A stretch of DNA of 39,609 nucleotides from Candidatus Omnitrophica bacterium CG11_big_fil_rev_8_21_14_0_20_64_10 (GCA_002787095.1 PCVW01000057.1:1-39609), one strand, 5' to 3'. Positions 24,292 to 35,277 are shown, counted from the first letter of the stretch. A program made the numbers and translations. The notes: generated by a model from the sequence alone, not told the origin.

Positions 24292-25429
24292 GCTTTCCGC
24301 GCGCTTCACGGAGCTCCTCCAGCAGCGAAGCAACCTCTTTCCACCAGCTGGGATCGTCCATGCGAAGCTTCCGATAGTACCAATACTCACATCCCCAGAG
24401 AAACACCGTCTGAATCTCCTGATCGGTCAATTCCTTGAAATAGGGTCTCAACTGTTCCGGCCGGCCGGTTAACGGCTCTCCCCGCCCCTGATAGGCCAGA
24501 TGACCGGGCTCCCATGGCTCGGCCTGCAGCTCGGTGACCCAGAGGGGCCGGCCGGACTCCTGGACCGCGTCGGCAATGCCGGCCACATGTCGGACCCGCT
24601 CCTCCGGTTTCGTGACGAAATACATGCCGCAGCCCAAGAACCGGTGCCCGATGATCGGGTAGACATTGACCGCAACGATGTTCGCCAGCCGAATCGCCGC
24701 TTCAACCGGGTCGTTCCGCATCACCCACCGCCTCAAGAAACGCAGCAGCGGGTTAGGCGCCGCTAGGGTGTTGATGACGATCGGCCGCGCCGACGGATCG
24801 AGCTCACGGATCAAATCCGCCTGGGCCTCGAGAAATTCCGGTCCGATCCACCAATCGGCCGGCCCCGAGCGGTCCATTGGCTCGTTCTCCACCTGCCAGA
24901 ACTGGATGATCGGCTCGTCCCGATACCGCTCCACGACCGCCCGAATGAACGCCAGCGTCCGGCCCCGGAGGAAAGCGTCCTGAGAGATGTCCTGACCGCG
25001 CGGAACATGTATTCGCTCCCGGACCCAGGGAGGCAGATGGTATTCCGGCCAACGCGGCGCCTTCATCCCGACCGTCAGCAACACCGGCACCTTGCGCCGC
25101 CGGGCATGAGCGATCTGCCAATCCAGCTCCTCAAAGCGGTATTCTCCCGGTTCCTCTTCGATCTGGTCCCAATAAGCGCCGAGCCGCAGGATGTCCGGCT
25201 CGAGACTCAGCACCTTCAGATAGGTTTCCTTCCAGGGGATCCCCAGGTAGAGACACTGTTTGGAACTGAAGGTCGTCCCGATCCGGAGCCGGGCCGCCGA
25301 TGGAACCTGAAGGGAGGCCGCCGACTCGCCGGGAGGATCCGGCCCTCCGGCGGCGGATAAACCGGTCAAAAGGACGACCAGCCCCGCGACCAAGCCCATC
25401 CGGACCCAGGAAGAATCCAGTCTCATCAT
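24248..25429 (-). CDS. Secreted TIM-barrel glycoside hydrolase-like protein (GH clan A type)
   Basis: 393 aa with N-terminal hydrophobic signal; LRLGAYWDQIEEEPGEYRFEELDWQIAHARRRKVPVLLTVGMKAPRWPEY...FWQVENEPMD (NEP acid/base)...PLWVTELQAEPW (candidate nucleophile Glu). Confidence 0.75.
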   Translation of the reverse strand: MMRLDSSWVRMGLVAGLVVLLTGLSAAGGPDPPGESAASLQVPSAARLRIGTTFSSKQCLYLGIPWKETYLKVLSLEPDILRLGAYWDQIEEEPGEYRFEELDWQIAHARRRKVPVLLTVGMKAPRWPEYHLPPWVRERIHVPRGQDISQDAFLRGRTLAFIRAVVERYRDEPIIQFWQVENEPMDRSGPADWWIGPEFLEAQADLIRELDPSARPIVINTLAAPNPLLRFLRRWVMRNDPVEAAIRLANIVAVNVYPIIGHRFLGCGMYFVTKPEERVRHVAGIADAVQESGRPLWVTELQAEPWEPGHLAYQGRGEPLTGRPEQLRPYFKELTDQEIQTVFLWGCEYWYYRKLRMDDPSWWKEVASLLEELREARGKLKEELERSIAPPAV

Positions 25430-25863
25430 CTGCCCGCCGCCGGAAGCTTCATTTCATAAACCAGCATCCCCCCGAGGTGGGCGGAGACGACCATGAACCC
25501 GCAGGCGATCCCGAGCAGGGTCCAGCTTCCCCATCGGGTGAACGGCCCCACCTCAGAGCCCAGCGCCATCCGCCATCCGCAGGAGATCGCGGCGGTCACG
25601 AAAGCCAGGCCGCCCCAAAAGCCGTGGGCATCCAGCATCCAGCGGGCCCCCGCGGGGAGCGACCGCAGGGCCGTCGAGGAAATCCCCCCGGTGATGACCG
25701 CCCCCAACAGGCTGAAGGCGCCGACCACCCCGCACCAAAAACCGAACGGGCCGAGCCGGGGAACTTTGAGCCAAACGGCCAACGGCTCCGCCAGCCAGCC
25801 AACCAGGAGAAAGGCGATCGGAAAATGAACCGTCATGGGATGCAACTGCTCCCAGATCGTCAT
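25426..25863 (-). CDS. DUF2231 family membrane protein
   Basis: MTIWEQLHPMTVHFPIAFLLVGWLAEPLAVW...DAHGFWGGLAFV...; HPxxVHFPIA motif. SD ggaggcgccATG. Confidence 0.88.
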   Translation of the reverse strand: MTIWEQLHPMTVHFPIAFLLVGWLAEPLAVWLKVPRLGPFGFWCGVVGAFSLLGAVITGGISSTALRSLPAGARWMLDAHGFWGGLAFVTAAISCGWRMALGSEVGPFTRWGSWTLLGIACGFMVVSAHLGGMLVYEMKLPAAGR

Positions 25864-26030
25864 GGCGCCTCCTTTCCTTTCCATGAGGGGAGATTATCCG
25901 GGAGAGATGACGCGGGAATGATAGCGGGATGACAATCCCTTCATTCGGCAGCCAACGGAGAGAAAAGCCGGCAAGAGCCAGCCGGCTGCTGAAAATCCTA
26001 CCGCGAGGGAATGCTCAAAAAGAGGTCGGA

Positions 26031-26708
26031 TTAACCATCCGATTCGAGGAGGAGCGGCAGGGCCCGGCCGGTCAGCTCGATCCGGACCGGCTCTCCCCGC
26101 CGGTCCATCGGCAGGTAGACCACCCCCGCCCAGGTCCGGCCCGGAATGATCCGGCCGTCCGGGATCTCCTTGCCCACCAGATCCCGCGCGAAGTCCCGGT
26201 TCCAACCGGCCCCCTGGGAGTCCTCCCGGATCACCTTGGGCAGCATGTAAGGGAACGCCGCGAAGGCGGCCCCTTTCCAGCCGCTGCCGGGGCGGGATTC
26301 CTCCCACCGGTGCCCCAAAATCTCCAGATGCTGTTCGGCGGAGGAGGTTGGAACATGGTCGGGATCGGGCTCTTTTGGAGACTCCGGCGCTCGGAAGGTC
26401 TCCAGGATGCGGCGGGCCGGGATCGGGCGGGGGGAAACCCTTTTCTTGTCGAACCAGTAGGAGCGGCTGCTTTTGTTCCGGATGGTCAGAAAAACCGGCT
26501 GGATCCCGTGCGCCTCAAGCGGGAACCCAACCACCTGCCGGGCCGCTTCCCCCTCGTATCGCCGCACCGCGAACCGGACCCCCTCCGCCTCCCGGGCCTC
26601 CGGATAGTCGGCGATCCGGTTGGAAGGCATTTTCCCCGAGGAATAAACGCCGGGGTGGGCGCAGCCGGTCAGCCCCAGAACCAATCCCAGCAAGAGAAGT
26701 GGTTTCAT
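26031..26708 (-). CDS. Hypothetical lipoprotein
   Basis: MKPLLLLGLVLGLTGCAHPGVYSSG... (lipobox LTGC), 225 aa; no recognised domain. Confidence 0.7.
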   Translation of the reverse strand: MKPLLLLGLVLGLTGCAHPGVYSSGKMPSNRIADYPEAREAEGVRFAVRRYEGEAARQVVGFPLEAHGIQPVFLTIRNKSSRSYWFDKKRVSPRPIPARRILETFRAPESPKEPDPDHVPTSSAEQHLEILGHRWEESRPGSGWKGAAFAAFPYMLPKVIREDSQGAGWNRDFARDLVGKEIPDGRIIPGRTWAGVVYLPMDRRGEPVRIELTGRALPLLLESDG

Positions 26709-26771
26709 GCGGGCATTATCGCACGGATTTTCGATCCGCAGGAACCGTCGCAGGCGTAAAATGGGCTCACC

Positions 26772-27347
26772 ATGACCGTTTGGTTCCCGATCGCGCTGGC
26801 TTTTGGGCTGTTGACCGGCTCCCTTTTTTCGGGCTGGCAAGAGCCGGTCCGCCCGGAGGGATGGACGGTCCGGGTGGGGCATGGGATCGCCCGCAATGAC
26901 ACCAAGCGCCCCTCCGGTTTCCAGATCACCCACCTGCTCCCCTCCCTGGAGGTGCCGCTGACCGAGACGGTCGGCCCCCGCTGGGCCCGGGGCCGGATCG
27001 TCTGGAGCCCGGAGCTGCAGCTGGCTCTTTTCTCGGTCCCGAATGTCCGGCCCCTCTTCGGGGCCCATCCCCTGCAGATGAAGTATGAGCTGACCCCGAT
27101 CGGAAAATGGACCCCGTATGTCTTGGGAGGGGTCGGTGGGATCTATTCGAACATCGAGCGGCCGGAGACCGGCTCGGAGGGGAACTTCAGCTTCGTCTCG
27201 GCGGTCGGGACCCGGTTCCGGGTCAATGAGACGACCGACTGGCTGATCGAGTACCGGCACCACCACCTCTCGAACAACGACGCCGACCGGCAGAACAACG
27301 GAGTGGATGCCGAGACCTTCCTCACCGGATTTTCCCTGAAGTTTTAG
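26772..27347 (+). CDS. Acyloxyacyl hydrolase / lipid A 3-O-deacylase PagL-like
   Basis: 191 aa beta-barrel-like; C-terminal TDWLIEYRHHHLSNNDADRQNNGVDAETFLTGFSLKF resembles the PagL His-Ser-Glu region. Confidence 0.8.
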   Translation: MTVWFPIALAFGLLTGSLFSGWQEPVRPEGWTVRVGHGIARNDTKRPSGFQITHLLPSLEVPLTETVGPRWARGRIVWSPELQLALFSVPNVRPLFGAHPLQMKYELTPIGKWTPYVLGGVGGIYSNIERPETGSEGNFSFVSAVGTRFRVNETTDWLIEYRHHHLSNNDADRQNNGVDAETFLTGFSLKF

Positions 27348-27366
27348 GGCAAACAGTCCGGCCGGT

Positions 27367-28437
27367 CTAGAAGGGGATGCCGAAGGCGATGTGGAGGCGG
27401 GAGCGGCTGTCGTCCCCCTCCGGGGCCAGGTTGAAGCCGTAGTCGGCCCGAAGGGTCCCCTCGATGAAGCCCATCTTGACGAGGTAGCGCAGCCCCGCTC
27501 CCGCCCCATAGCCGAAATCCCCCAGGTCGGAGAAGCTGCGGTAGGAGCGGCCCATGTCGAAAAACAGGGCGGTGCTTAAGCGGCGGTTGAATTTCTCCGG
27601 GAGCAGCGGCAGGCGGGCCTCGATGTTGTTGACGAACTGCGCTTCGCCGCCGACATGCTGTTCCCCGTCGCCGCGGGGGGAGAGCCACCGGGCCCGGTGG
27701 CCCCGGACGGTGCTGGCCCCGCCGACGAAATACCGTTCGAAGAAAGGGACCGCGTCGGAGTCGCCGATCTCCTCGACCCAGCCGGCCTGCAAATGCTCCA
27801 CGAAGGTCACCTCCCGCCACCAGCCGTCGCTGTCGGCGAAAGGGGTCCAGTAGAAGGCGGCCTCCCCGTCGAGCCGGACGAAATCGGCGTCCTCGCCGAA
27901 GGAGGTTGAGGCCAGCTCCAGCAGCCCCCGGGCGAAGCGGCCGGCGGTCGCCTGCTCCAGACTGTCCCGGGTGTCGTGATCGAGGAAGAGCCCCAGCGCC
28001 GCCACATCGGTCCGGCCGTCGAAGTTCCGGATCGCCCGGTCGGTCTGCCGCGTCACATTGAAAACCGAGTACCGATCGAAACGGTAAAGCCCCCGCAGGT
28101 TCGTTTTCTCATCAAGGGCCCAACCCATCCCCACATCCGCCCCCCAGCGGTCCAGGTCGTAGTTGCGGAACTTCTCCTGCCCAACCCGGCCGCCCGCCGA
28201 CGCGGTGAAGGGCGTCCCGAAGAGATTATGCTGCTGGACATTGACCCCGACCTCCTGCGTGTCGGCGGTCACATCTCCGGTCCCGCTGATCTCAAAGCCG
28301 TCGGTCCGGCCGCCGATGGAAGCGGTCTGGGGCCCACGCTGGGCCGCCGGTTCTTCCGCCGCCGCGAATCCTCCGCCCCAGCCGATCCCCAGCGCCGCCA
28401 CCGCGAAAAACGCCGTCCATCGGGCCATCCGATTCAT
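27367..28437 (-). CDS. Omp85/BamA-type barrel protein without evident POTRA domains
   Basis: 356 aa: signal peptide, then [38 protein letters not shown]...[24 protein letters not shown] (VRGxR motif)...[17 protein letters not shown]...[15 protein letters not shown]...LHIAFGIPF. Confidence 0.82.
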   Translation of the reverse strand: MNRMARWTAFFAVAALGIGWGGGFAAAEEPAAQRGPQTASIGGRTDGFEISGTGDVTADTQEVGVNVQQHNLFGTPFTASAGGRVGQEKFRNYDLDRWGADVGMGWALDEKTNLRGLYRFDRYSVFNVTRQTDRAIRNFDGRTDVAALGLFLDHDTRDSLEQATAGRFARGLLELASTSFGEDADFVRLDGEAAFYWTPFADSDGWWREVTFVEHLQAGWVEEIGDSDAVPFFERYFVGGASTVRGHRARWLSPRGDGEQHVGGEAQFVNNIEARLPLLPEKFNRRLSTALFFDMGRSYRSFSDLGDFGYGAGAGLRYLVKMGFIEGTLRADYGFNLAPEGDDSRSRLHIAFGIPF

Positions 28438-30473
28438 GCCGGTTTTCCCTCCAAAAGCTGTTGGGCCGTCTCCACAACCCGCTCGACCGTAAAACCGTAC
28501 CGTTTGAAGTTCTCCTTGGCCGGAGCGCTGGCGCCGAACCGGGTGATCCCGATCACCCGCCCTTGTTCCCCGACCCACCGCTCCCATCCCATCGGGTGGG
28601 CCGCCTCGATCGCCAGCCGGGCCCGAACCTGGGACGGAAGGACCGACTCCCGGTAAGCGGCCGGCTGCTCGGCGAACAGCTCCCAGCTGGGGAGACTGAT
28701 GACCCGGGCGTCGATCTGAAGTTTCCAAAGCGCCGCCTGCCCTTCCAGCGCCAGCGCCACCTCCGAGCCGGTGGCGATCAGGATCAAGTCTGGGGAGCTC
28801 CCCCGTTCCGGGGAAAGGACATATCCTCCTTTGAGGAGTCCTTCCGCCGGCGCCAGACGGCCCCGGTCCAGCGTCGGCACCTTCTGCCGAGTCAGCACCA
28901 GCACCGTCGGGCCGTTGCGCCGTTCCAGCGCCGCCCGCCAGGCCATCACCGTTTCGTTGGCGTCGGCCGGCCGGATCACGCGGAGGTTCGGCATCGCCCG
29001 CAGGGAGGCCAGGTGCTCGATCGGCTGGTGAGTCGGGCCGTCCTCCCCCAGCCCGATCGAGTCGTGGGTCATCACATAGATCACCGGCTGCTTCATGATG
29101 GCCGCCAGCCGGATCGCCGGCCGGGCGTAGTCGGTGAAGACGAAGAAAGTGGCGGCAAAGGGACGGACCCCGCCGTGCAGCGCCATGCCGGAGCTGGCGG
29201 CGCACATCAGGTGCTCCCGGATCCCCCAGGCGATGTTCCGTTCCCCCGGCGTCTTCCTGGAAAAGTAGCCGGAGCTCTTGATCTTCGTCTTGGTGGAGGG
29301 CTCCAGATCGGCGCTGCCGCCGATCAACCATGGGAAGAGCGGAGCCGCCGCGTTAATCACCTTGCCGGAGATTTCCCGGGTCGCCGCCGCCCCGTCGGCC
29401 GGCGCGAAAACCGGCAGCTGCTTGGCCCATCCGGCCGGAAGGGGCTGGTCCAGTGCCGCCTGAAATTCCTTGTGGAGGGCCGGATGGGCCTTGCGGTGGG
29501 CGGCCAGCTTCCCGTTCCAGTCGGCCTGCCGCTTGCGCCCCTTCTCCAGCGCCTTGCCCATGTGAGCCCGCACCTCATCGGGGATCCAGAAGGGCCGGTC
29601 GGTCGGCCAGCCATACCCCTGCTTGGTCAGCGCCACCTCCTCGGCCCCCAGCGGAGCGCCGTGGGACTCCGGCGTGTCCTGCGCGTGGGGCGCCCCCTGG
29701 GCGATGTGGGTCCTCAGAATGATCAGGGAGGGCTGCTTCTTCTCCGTTCGGGCCGCCGCGAAGGCCCGCTGGATCGCCGAGAGGTCCTCTCCCCTTTCCC
29801 CGAGGTTCTGAACATGCCAGTGGCTGGCCTCGAACCGCTTCTTCACATCGTCGGAATAGGCCAGGTCGGTCTTCCCTTCGATCGTGATGTGGTTGTCATC
29901 GTACAGCACGATCAGCTTGCCGAGCCCCAGATGGCCGGCCAGGGAGATCCCCTCCTGCGAGGCTCCTTCCATCAAATCCCCATCGCCGCAGAAAACGTAG
30001 GTGTGGTGATCCACGATCCGGTGGCCCGGCCGGTTGAAGCGGGCCGCCAGATGGGCCTCCGCCATCGCCATCCCGACCGCGGTCATGATCCCCTGTCCCA
30101 GCGGCCCGGTCGTGGTTTCCACCCCGGGGGCCGCGCCATGTTCGGGATGGCCGGCGGTCGGACTGCCCCACTGCCGGAAGTTTTTCAGGTCCTCGAGGGA
30201 GACGCCATAGCCGGTCAGATGGAGAATCGCATAGAGGAGCATCGAGGCATGTCCGTTGGAGAGAATGAACCGGTCCCGGTCGAACCAATCGGGGCGGGCC
30301 GGATCGTGCTTGAGGAACCGGGTCCAAAGAACATAGGCGGCGGGGGCCAGCCCCATCGGGGCCCCCGGGTGGCCGGAGCTGGCCCGCTCGACGGCATCCA
30401 TCGCCAGGGTCCGGATGGTGTTGACCGCGAGATGCTCAACCGAAGTTTTGGAGGAAGATTTCCTGCCGGCCAT
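28434..30473 (-). CDS. tkt: Transketolase
   Basis: [58 protein letters not shown]...[41 protein letters not shown]...[24 protein letters not shown]. Confidence 0.97.
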   Translation of the reverse strand: MAGRKSSSKTSVEHLAVNTIRTLAMDAVERASSGHPGAPMGLAPAAYVLWTRFLKHDPARPDWFDRDRFILSNGHASMLLYAILHLTGYGVSLEDLKNFRQWGSPTAGHPEHGAAPGVETTTGPLGQGIMTAVGMAMAEAHLAARFNRPGHRIVDHHTYVFCGDGDLMEGASQEGISLAGHLGLGKLIVLYDDNHITIEGKTDLAYSDDVKKRFEASHWHVQNLGERGEDLSAIQRAFAAARTEKKQPSLIILRTHIAQGAPHAQDTPESHGAPLGAEEVALTKQGYGWPTDRPFWIPDEVRAHMGKALEKGRKRQADWNGKLAAHRKAHPALHKEFQAALDQPLPAGWAKQLPVFAPADGAAATREISGKVINAAAPLFPWLIGGSADLEPSTKTKIKSSGYFSRKTPGERNIAWGIREHLMCAASSGMALHGGVRPFAATFFVFTDYARPAIRLAAIMKQPVIYVMTHDSIGLGEDGPTHQPIEHLASLRAMPNLRVIRPADANETVMAWRAALERRNGPTVLVLTRQKVPTLDRGRLAPAEGLLKGGYVLSPERGSSPDLILIATGSEVALALEGQAALWKLQIDARVISLPSWELFAEQPAAYRESVLPSQVRARLAIEAAHPMGWERWVGEQGRVIGITRFGASAPAKENFKRYGFTVERVVETAQQLLEGKPA

Positions 30474-30558
30474 GTCGGCCACATTATAACCGCTTCGCCG
30501 CTCGGACCGGCACCCCTTTCTCGGGTATAATCGGGACAAAAGAGGAGGGAAGAGATTC

Positions 30559-31401
30559 ATGCCGCTTGAAAGCCGTCTTTTTCGGATGCTCCTGGGCGCC
30601 GCCGCGGCGCTGGCGCTGGTTCACCCGGCCCGGGCCGCTGAAGGGCCCGGCGAGGTTTACCTTCAGTACGCCCGCACCATGCTCGCCGCCGATTCGATCG
30701 AGGCCCTCAAGCCGTTCGTCACCACCCGGAACTTCAATGAGCTCACCGCCGATCTCGAAGAAGTCCCCGATCCCCTCCATGCCTTTCGGGATATGATCCT
30801 GACCCGGGATCCGGTCATCGTCGACGAACAGATCAACGGAGAGGAGGCCCTGCTCATCGCGGAAGGGACCGGCCCCATGGGCCGGGGCCGCGGGGAGGTC
30901 CGAATGGTCCGGGAAGAGGGAACCTGGCGGATCGATTCGGAAACTTGGAAGAGCGGCCCGAAAATCACGCTGACGACCGTCCCGCCGGCCCCCGAGGGGA
31001 CCGGGACCGTTCGGGGAACCGTTTCCTTCCCGCCGGGCCGGTCCGGCCGGCTGTACATCCTGCTGAACCGGTTCGGCCATACGCTGCCGGTCCGATTCAC
31101 AAGGGTCTCAATCGGAGAAACTCCGATCACGCAAACCACCTTCCAGTTCAACGAGGTGGAGGAGGGGGAGTGGCAGCTCAGCGCGATCCTCGATCTGGAA
31201 GAACCCCGGATCGATCTGGACGCGGCCCGCCAAGAACTGGAGGCCTATGGCTGGGAGGTCGAGAAAAACCTCTACATGTATCTGACCGCCCGCAAAGGAG
31301 ACCTGATCGCCCGGGAACCGGTGCGGGTCCTGCTGCGCCCCGGAGAAACCCTGACATTCGACCTGACATGCGACCGCGTCGCCGACGCCATGGGACTTTG
31401 A
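30559..31401 (+). CDS. Hypothetical exported protein
   Basis: 280 aa with signal peptide [32 protein letters not shown] at 30526-30531 and SD gaggaggga upstream. Confidence 0.65.
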   Translation: MPLESRLFRMLLGAAAALALVHPARAAEGPGEVYLQYARTMLAADSIEALKPFVTTRNFNELTADLEEVPDPLHAFRDMILTRDPVIVDEQINGEEALLIAEGTGPMGRGRGEVRMVREEGTWRIDSETWKSGPKITLTTVPPAPEGTGTVRGTVSFPPGRSGRLYILLNRFGHTLPVRFTRVSIGETPITQTTFQFNEVEEGEWQLSAILDLEEPRIDLDAARQELEAYGWEVEKNLYMYLTARKGDLIAREPVRVLLRPGETLTFDLTCDRVADAMGL

Positions 31402-31429
31402 CGCCGGTGGGGCCGCAGCAAATCCGCCC

Positions 31430-33229
31430 GTGCTGAACGATCCGCTGGCGGTTCTTTCGGCGATCATCCTGCTGGGGATCGGCGCGGAGTGGCTTTCCTG
31501 GCGGCTGAAGCTCCCCTCGATCATCCTCTTCCTCCTCTTCGGATCCGTCGCCGGCCCCCTGACCGGCTTCCTGAAACCGGATGCCCTGATTGACGACCGG
31601 CTGCTGCCGATCATCTCCATCCCGGTCGCCCTGATCCTGTTCGAGGGGGGGTTTAACCTCCGGGTCCGGGAACTCAGGCAGATCGGGGCAATCGTCCGGA
31701 ACCTGATCACGATCGGAACGGTCGTGACTTGGCTGAGCGGAGCGGCACTGGCCCACTGGCTCTTCAGCATGACGCCCGGCGGAGCGCTGCTGCTGGGGGC
31801 GGTCCTGGTGCTGAGCGGCCCGACCGTGATGATCCCGATCCTCCGGCTGGTCCGGCCCAAGGGGCCGGCCGGTTCGGCCCTCCGCTGGGAGAGCATCCTG
31901 ATCGACCCGATCGGAGCGCTGCTGGCGGTGCTGATGCTGGAGGTGGTGCTGGTGGGCGGGGTGCGGGCGGCCGCCCCGATAATCGCCTCCGGGATCATCC
32001 GTTCGATGATCGTCGGCGGGGTGACCGGCGCCGTCGGCGCCTGGCTGATGATCGCGCTGCTCAAACGGCGGTGGGTGCCGGACTTCCTGCAGAGCACCGT
32101 GACCCTGATGGCGGTGGTCGCGGCTCTCTCCCTCTCCAATTTCTTTCAGCCGGAGTCCGGATTGCTGGCGGTGACCCTCATGGGGATCATCCTGGCCAAT
32201 CAAAAGAGCGTCCCGACCGAACAGATCGCCGAGTTCAAGCGGAACCTGCAGATCCTCTTCATCTCCGGGCTGTTCGTCTTCCTGGCCGCCCGGCTGGATT
32301 TCAGCGGGCTAAGCGGCCGCTGGGGGCCGGCGCTTCTCTTCCTCGGCCTGCTGGTGGCGGTGGTACGGCCGTTGGCGGTCGGCCTGTCGGCGATCGGAAC
32401 CAAGCTCCCCTGGAAGGAACAGTTGTTCATCTCGGCGCTGGCCCCTCGGGGGATCGTCTCGGCGGCGGTCGCCTCTCTCTTCGCGCTCGACCTGCAGGCG
32501 ATCGGGCATCCCGATGGGGAGATCCTGACCCAACTGACCTTCGTCGTGATCATCGGGACGGTCCTGATCGCCGGCGCAGTCGCCTCCCCCCTGGCAAAAG
32601 GACTGGGGCTGGCCCAACAGAATCCGCAGGGGACCCTCTTCATCGGGGCCGAGCCGTGGGTCCGCTCCCTGGCTGCCGAGATCAAGCGCCGGGGCTACGC
32701 CACCGCCTTCGTGGACACCAACTGGGCGAATGTGGCCGACGCCCGGGTGGCCGGCTTCCCCACCTACCACGGGAACATCCTTTCCGAGGAGGTCTGGGAG
32801 GAGCTGGACCTGGGGGGGATCGGACGGGTGCTGGCGATGACCCCGAACAACGAGGTCAATTCCCTCGTCGCCCAGCGGTTCGCCGATGTCGTGGGCCGCT
32901 CCCATGTCTATCAGCTGCCGCCGGAGCCATCAGACGATCCGAAGAAGGGAATCTCCGGACGCCTCAGCGGCCGCCTCCTGTTCGACAAGGGACTGCATTA
33001 CGACCGGCTGGAGGGGATGTTCGACGCCGGGGCGACAATCAAAAGCGTCCCGGTGACCGAGGCCGGCAACCTGCAGAGTTTCCGGCGGCGGCACGACGGG
33101 CGGCTGATCCCGCTGTTCGCGGCCCACGCCAAATCGGGGAAACTGATCCCCGTTCCGGCTGATGGGGGACTGAGTCTGATTCCCGGCCAGGAGTTGATCT
33201 GCCTGGCCCTCCCCGCCCCGCCCGCCTAA
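31430..33229 (+). CDS. Cation:proton antiporter (CPA family) with C-terminal TrkA-N-like domain
   Basis: 599 aa: LPSIILFLLFGSVAGPLTGFL...ISIPVALILFEGGFNLRVRELRQIG...GALLLGAVLVLSGPTVMIPILR...ALAPRGIVSAAVASLFAL; TrkA-like TLFIGAEPWVRSLAAEIKRRGYATAFVDTNWANV...AMTPNNEVNSLVAQRFAD. Confidence 0.9.
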   Translation: MLNDPLAVLSAIILLGIGAEWLSWRLKLPSIILFLLFGSVAGPLTGFLKPDALIDDRLLPIISIPVALILFEGGFNLRVRELRQIGAIVRNLITIGTVVTWLSGAALAHWLFSMTPGGALLLGAVLVLSGPTVMIPILRLVRPKGPAGSALRWESILIDPIGALLAVLMLEVVLVGGVRAAAPIIASGIIRSMIVGGVTGAVGAWLMIALLKRRWVPDFLQSTVTLMAVVAALSLSNFFQPESGLLAVTLMGIILANQKSVPTEQIAEFKRNLQILFISGLFVFLAARLDFSGLSGRWGPALLFLGLLVAVVRPLAVGLSAIGTKLPWKEQLFISALAPRGIVSAAVASLFALDLQAIGHPDGEILTQLTFVVIIGTVLIAGAVASPLAKGLGLAQQNPQGTLFIGAEPWVRSLAAEIKRRGYATAFVDTNWANVADARVAGFPTYHGNILSEEVWEELDLGGIGRVLAMTPNNEVNSLVAQRFADVVGRSHVYQLPPEPSDDPKKGISGRLSGRLLFDKGLHYDRLEGMFDAGATIKSVPVTEAGNLQSFRRRHDGRLIPLFAAHAKSGKLIPVPADGGLSLIPGQELICLALPAPPA

Positions 33230-33858
33230 AGCCCGAGGGCCAGCACCGCGACACCGGTCAAGGCGATCGCCAGCCCCGCCAGGGCGTGGGCGTACCGCTC
33301 CATCCAGGCCGGCCGGAAGAGCCGGAAACCCGCGTAGGTCAGGCAGCTCTGTCCGACCACCATCCCGACAGTGACCACGGAGAAGGCGGCGCACACCGCG
33401 GCGATCGCGGCCGGCCCTTCCTTGTAGGAAAGAAACATCAGCGGGATCAGCGGCTCGCACGGCCCGAACACGAGAATCGCGATCAGCAGCCAGACGCGGC
33501 GCGCCGCGTAGGTCTTGACCGCCTCCTTGACCGTGAGGTGCGGGTGGGGGTGCTGGGCGTGCTTGAATCCCCACAGGGCGTAGGCCACGCCGAAGCCGAT
33601 CAACAGCCAGATCGCGACCGACCCCCGCCAGGCCTCGACCCCCCCCATCCGGTGGACCGCCCAGCCGGCCCACAGCCCCAGCGCCCCGATCAGAAGGGAG
33701 GAGGCGACATGGCCGATGCCGGCCAGCGTCGTGATGAAAGCCAGCCGGCCCATCTTCCAGTCGGATCCCTTCGCCAGCGCCACGAACGGCAGCCAGTGGT
33801 CGGGCGCCAGCGCGTGAAAGAAGGCGACCGACACCGCTGAAATCATCAGGGTCAACAT
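33226..33858 (-). CDS. Multi-TM transporter, sulfite exporter TauE/UreH-like
   Basis: 210 aa: VAFFHALAPDHWLPFVALAKGSDWKMGRLAFITTLAGIGHVASSLLIG...FKHAQHPHPHL...IAILVFGPCEPLIPLMFLSY. SD gggag. Confidence 0.75.
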   Translation of the reverse strand: MLTLMISAVSVAFFHALAPDHWLPFVALAKGSDWKMGRLAFITTLAGIGHVASSLLIGALGLWAGWAVHRMGGVEAWRGSVAIWLLIGFGVAYALWGFKHAQHPHPHLTVKEAVKTYAARRVWLLIAILVFGPCEPLIPLMFLSYKEGPAAIAAVCAAFSVVTVGMVVGQSCLTYAGFRLFRPAWMERYAHALAGLAIALTGVAVLALGL

Positions 33859-33879
33859 TCCAATCTCCCGCTTGTCGAA

Positions 33880-35277
33880 TTAAAGATTGTAACTCGCGCC
33901 GTATTCGGGAACAACCACCTCCCCCGGCAGTTTCTCCCGGAGGGTCGTCGCCAGCGACTCGATCGCCGCCGCCTCCCCGTGCACCAGGAACAGCTTGGCC
34001 GGCCCCCGCCGGAAATTCCCGATCCAGCGGATCAGTTCCCTGCGGCCGGCATGGGCCGAGAACCCTTCCACCTGGACGATCCGGGCCCGGACCGGATGGA
34101 TCTGCCCCAGGATCCGGACGCTCGACGGCCGGCCGACGATCTCATGCCCCAGCGTCCCCTGCGCCTGGTACCCGACGAAAAGGATCGTGCTCTCCGGCCG
34201 GCCGATGTTGTTGGCCAGATGGTGCTTGATCCGGCCGCCGGTGCACATGCCGGAGCCGGCCAGGATGATCGCGCTGCCCCGGATCCGGTTGATCGACTTG
34301 GAGGCGTCGGTGCCGGGGGTCGGGGTCAGCATCGGCAGGGTGAAGGGGGATTCCCCGGCTCGAAACATCGCCCGGGTGGCCCGGTCGAGGGCCCCGGCGT
34401 TCTCCACGAACACCCCGGTCACCTCGATCGCCATCGGGCTGTCGAGGAAGGTCATCAGGCGGGGGATGCGCTGGGCCTCGGTCAGGCGCTTGAGGTGGTA
34501 CAGGATCTCCTGGGTCCGGCCGATCGCGAAGGCGGGGATCACGATGTTCCCCCCCGCATCGGAGGTCTCCCGGATCACCCGGGCCATCGTCTCGACCGCC
34601 TCCTCGTCGGAGGGATGGTCCTCGTCGCCGTAAGTGGATTCCATGACGACCGCGTCCGCCTCCTCCAGCAAAGCCGGGTCCCGCAGCAGCGGCCGGTTGC
34701 CCCGCCCGAGGTCCCCGGAGAAGACGATCCGGTGGGAGCGGCGGCTGCGCTGTTCGATCAATTCCACGATCACCGAACCGAGGATGTGGCCGGCCTCATG
34801 GAAAACCGCCTTCAGCCCCGTCCCGATCCGAAAAGCCCGGCCGATGTTGACCCGGCGGAACATCGGGAAGGTCCGGTGGGCGTCGGCGACGGTGTAGAGC
34901 GGCTCCTCCGGCCGGGGACCCCGCCGTTTTTCCCGGGCGTGACGGCGCCGCTTGTACTCGGCGTCCGATTCCTGCAGGTGGGCGCTGTCCAGCAGGGCGA
35001 TCCGGGCGATGCCGGCGGTGGCCGGCGTGCAGAAAATCCGCCCCCGGAACCCGCCCCGCACCAACCGGGGCAGATAGCCGCAGTGGTCCACATGGGCGTG
35101 GGTCAGCAGGACCGCGGCGATGCTTTGAGGGTCGACCGGGAACGGCTCCCAATCCCGCTTCCGCAGCCCCCACTCCTGATGCAGACCGCAATCGACGAGG
35201 ATCCGGCACTTCCCCGCCTCCACCAGGAAACGGGAGCCGGTCACATTCCGCGCGGCCCCCAGGAAGGTGATCTTCAT
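33880..35277 (-). CDS. MBL-fold / beta-CASP metallo-hydrolase with RNA-specificity domain
   Basis: 465 aa: MKITFLGAARNVTGSRFLVEAGKCRILVDCGLHQE...LLTHAHVDHCGYLPRLV...FHEAGHILGSVIVEL...VFSGDLGRGNRPLLRDP...VESTYGDEDH...GMCTGGRIKHHL...FSAHAGRRELIRWI. Confidence 0.95.
   Translation of the reverse strand: MKITFLGAARNVTGSRFLVEAGKCRILVDCGLHQEWGLRKRDWEPFPVDPQSIAAVLLTHAHVDHCGYLPRLVRGGFRGRIFCTPATAGIARIALLDSAHLQESDAEYKRRRHAREKRRGPRPEEPLYTVADAHRTFPMFRRVNIGRAFRIGTGLKAVFHEAGHILGSVIVELIEQRSRRSHRIVFSGDLGRGNRPLLRDPALLEEADAVVMESTYGDEDHPSDEEAVETMARVIRETSDAGGNIVIPAFAIGRTQEILYHLKRLTEAQRIPRLMTFLDSPMAIEVTGVFVENAGALDRATRAMFRAGESPFTLPMLTPTPGTDASKSINRIRGSAIILAGSGMCTGGRIKHHLANNIGRPESTILFVGYQAQGTLGHEIVGRPSSVRILGQIHPVRARIVQVEGFSAHAGRRELIRWIGNFRRGPAKLFLVHGEAAAIESLATTLREKLPGEVVVPEYGASYNL

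Noticed and set aside
28461-30530. 689-aa plus-strand ORF opposite transketolase
   Set aside because: Low-complexity Arg/Pro/Gly-rich shadow ORF in GC-rich DNA, fully antisense to a clear tkt; no recognisable domain.
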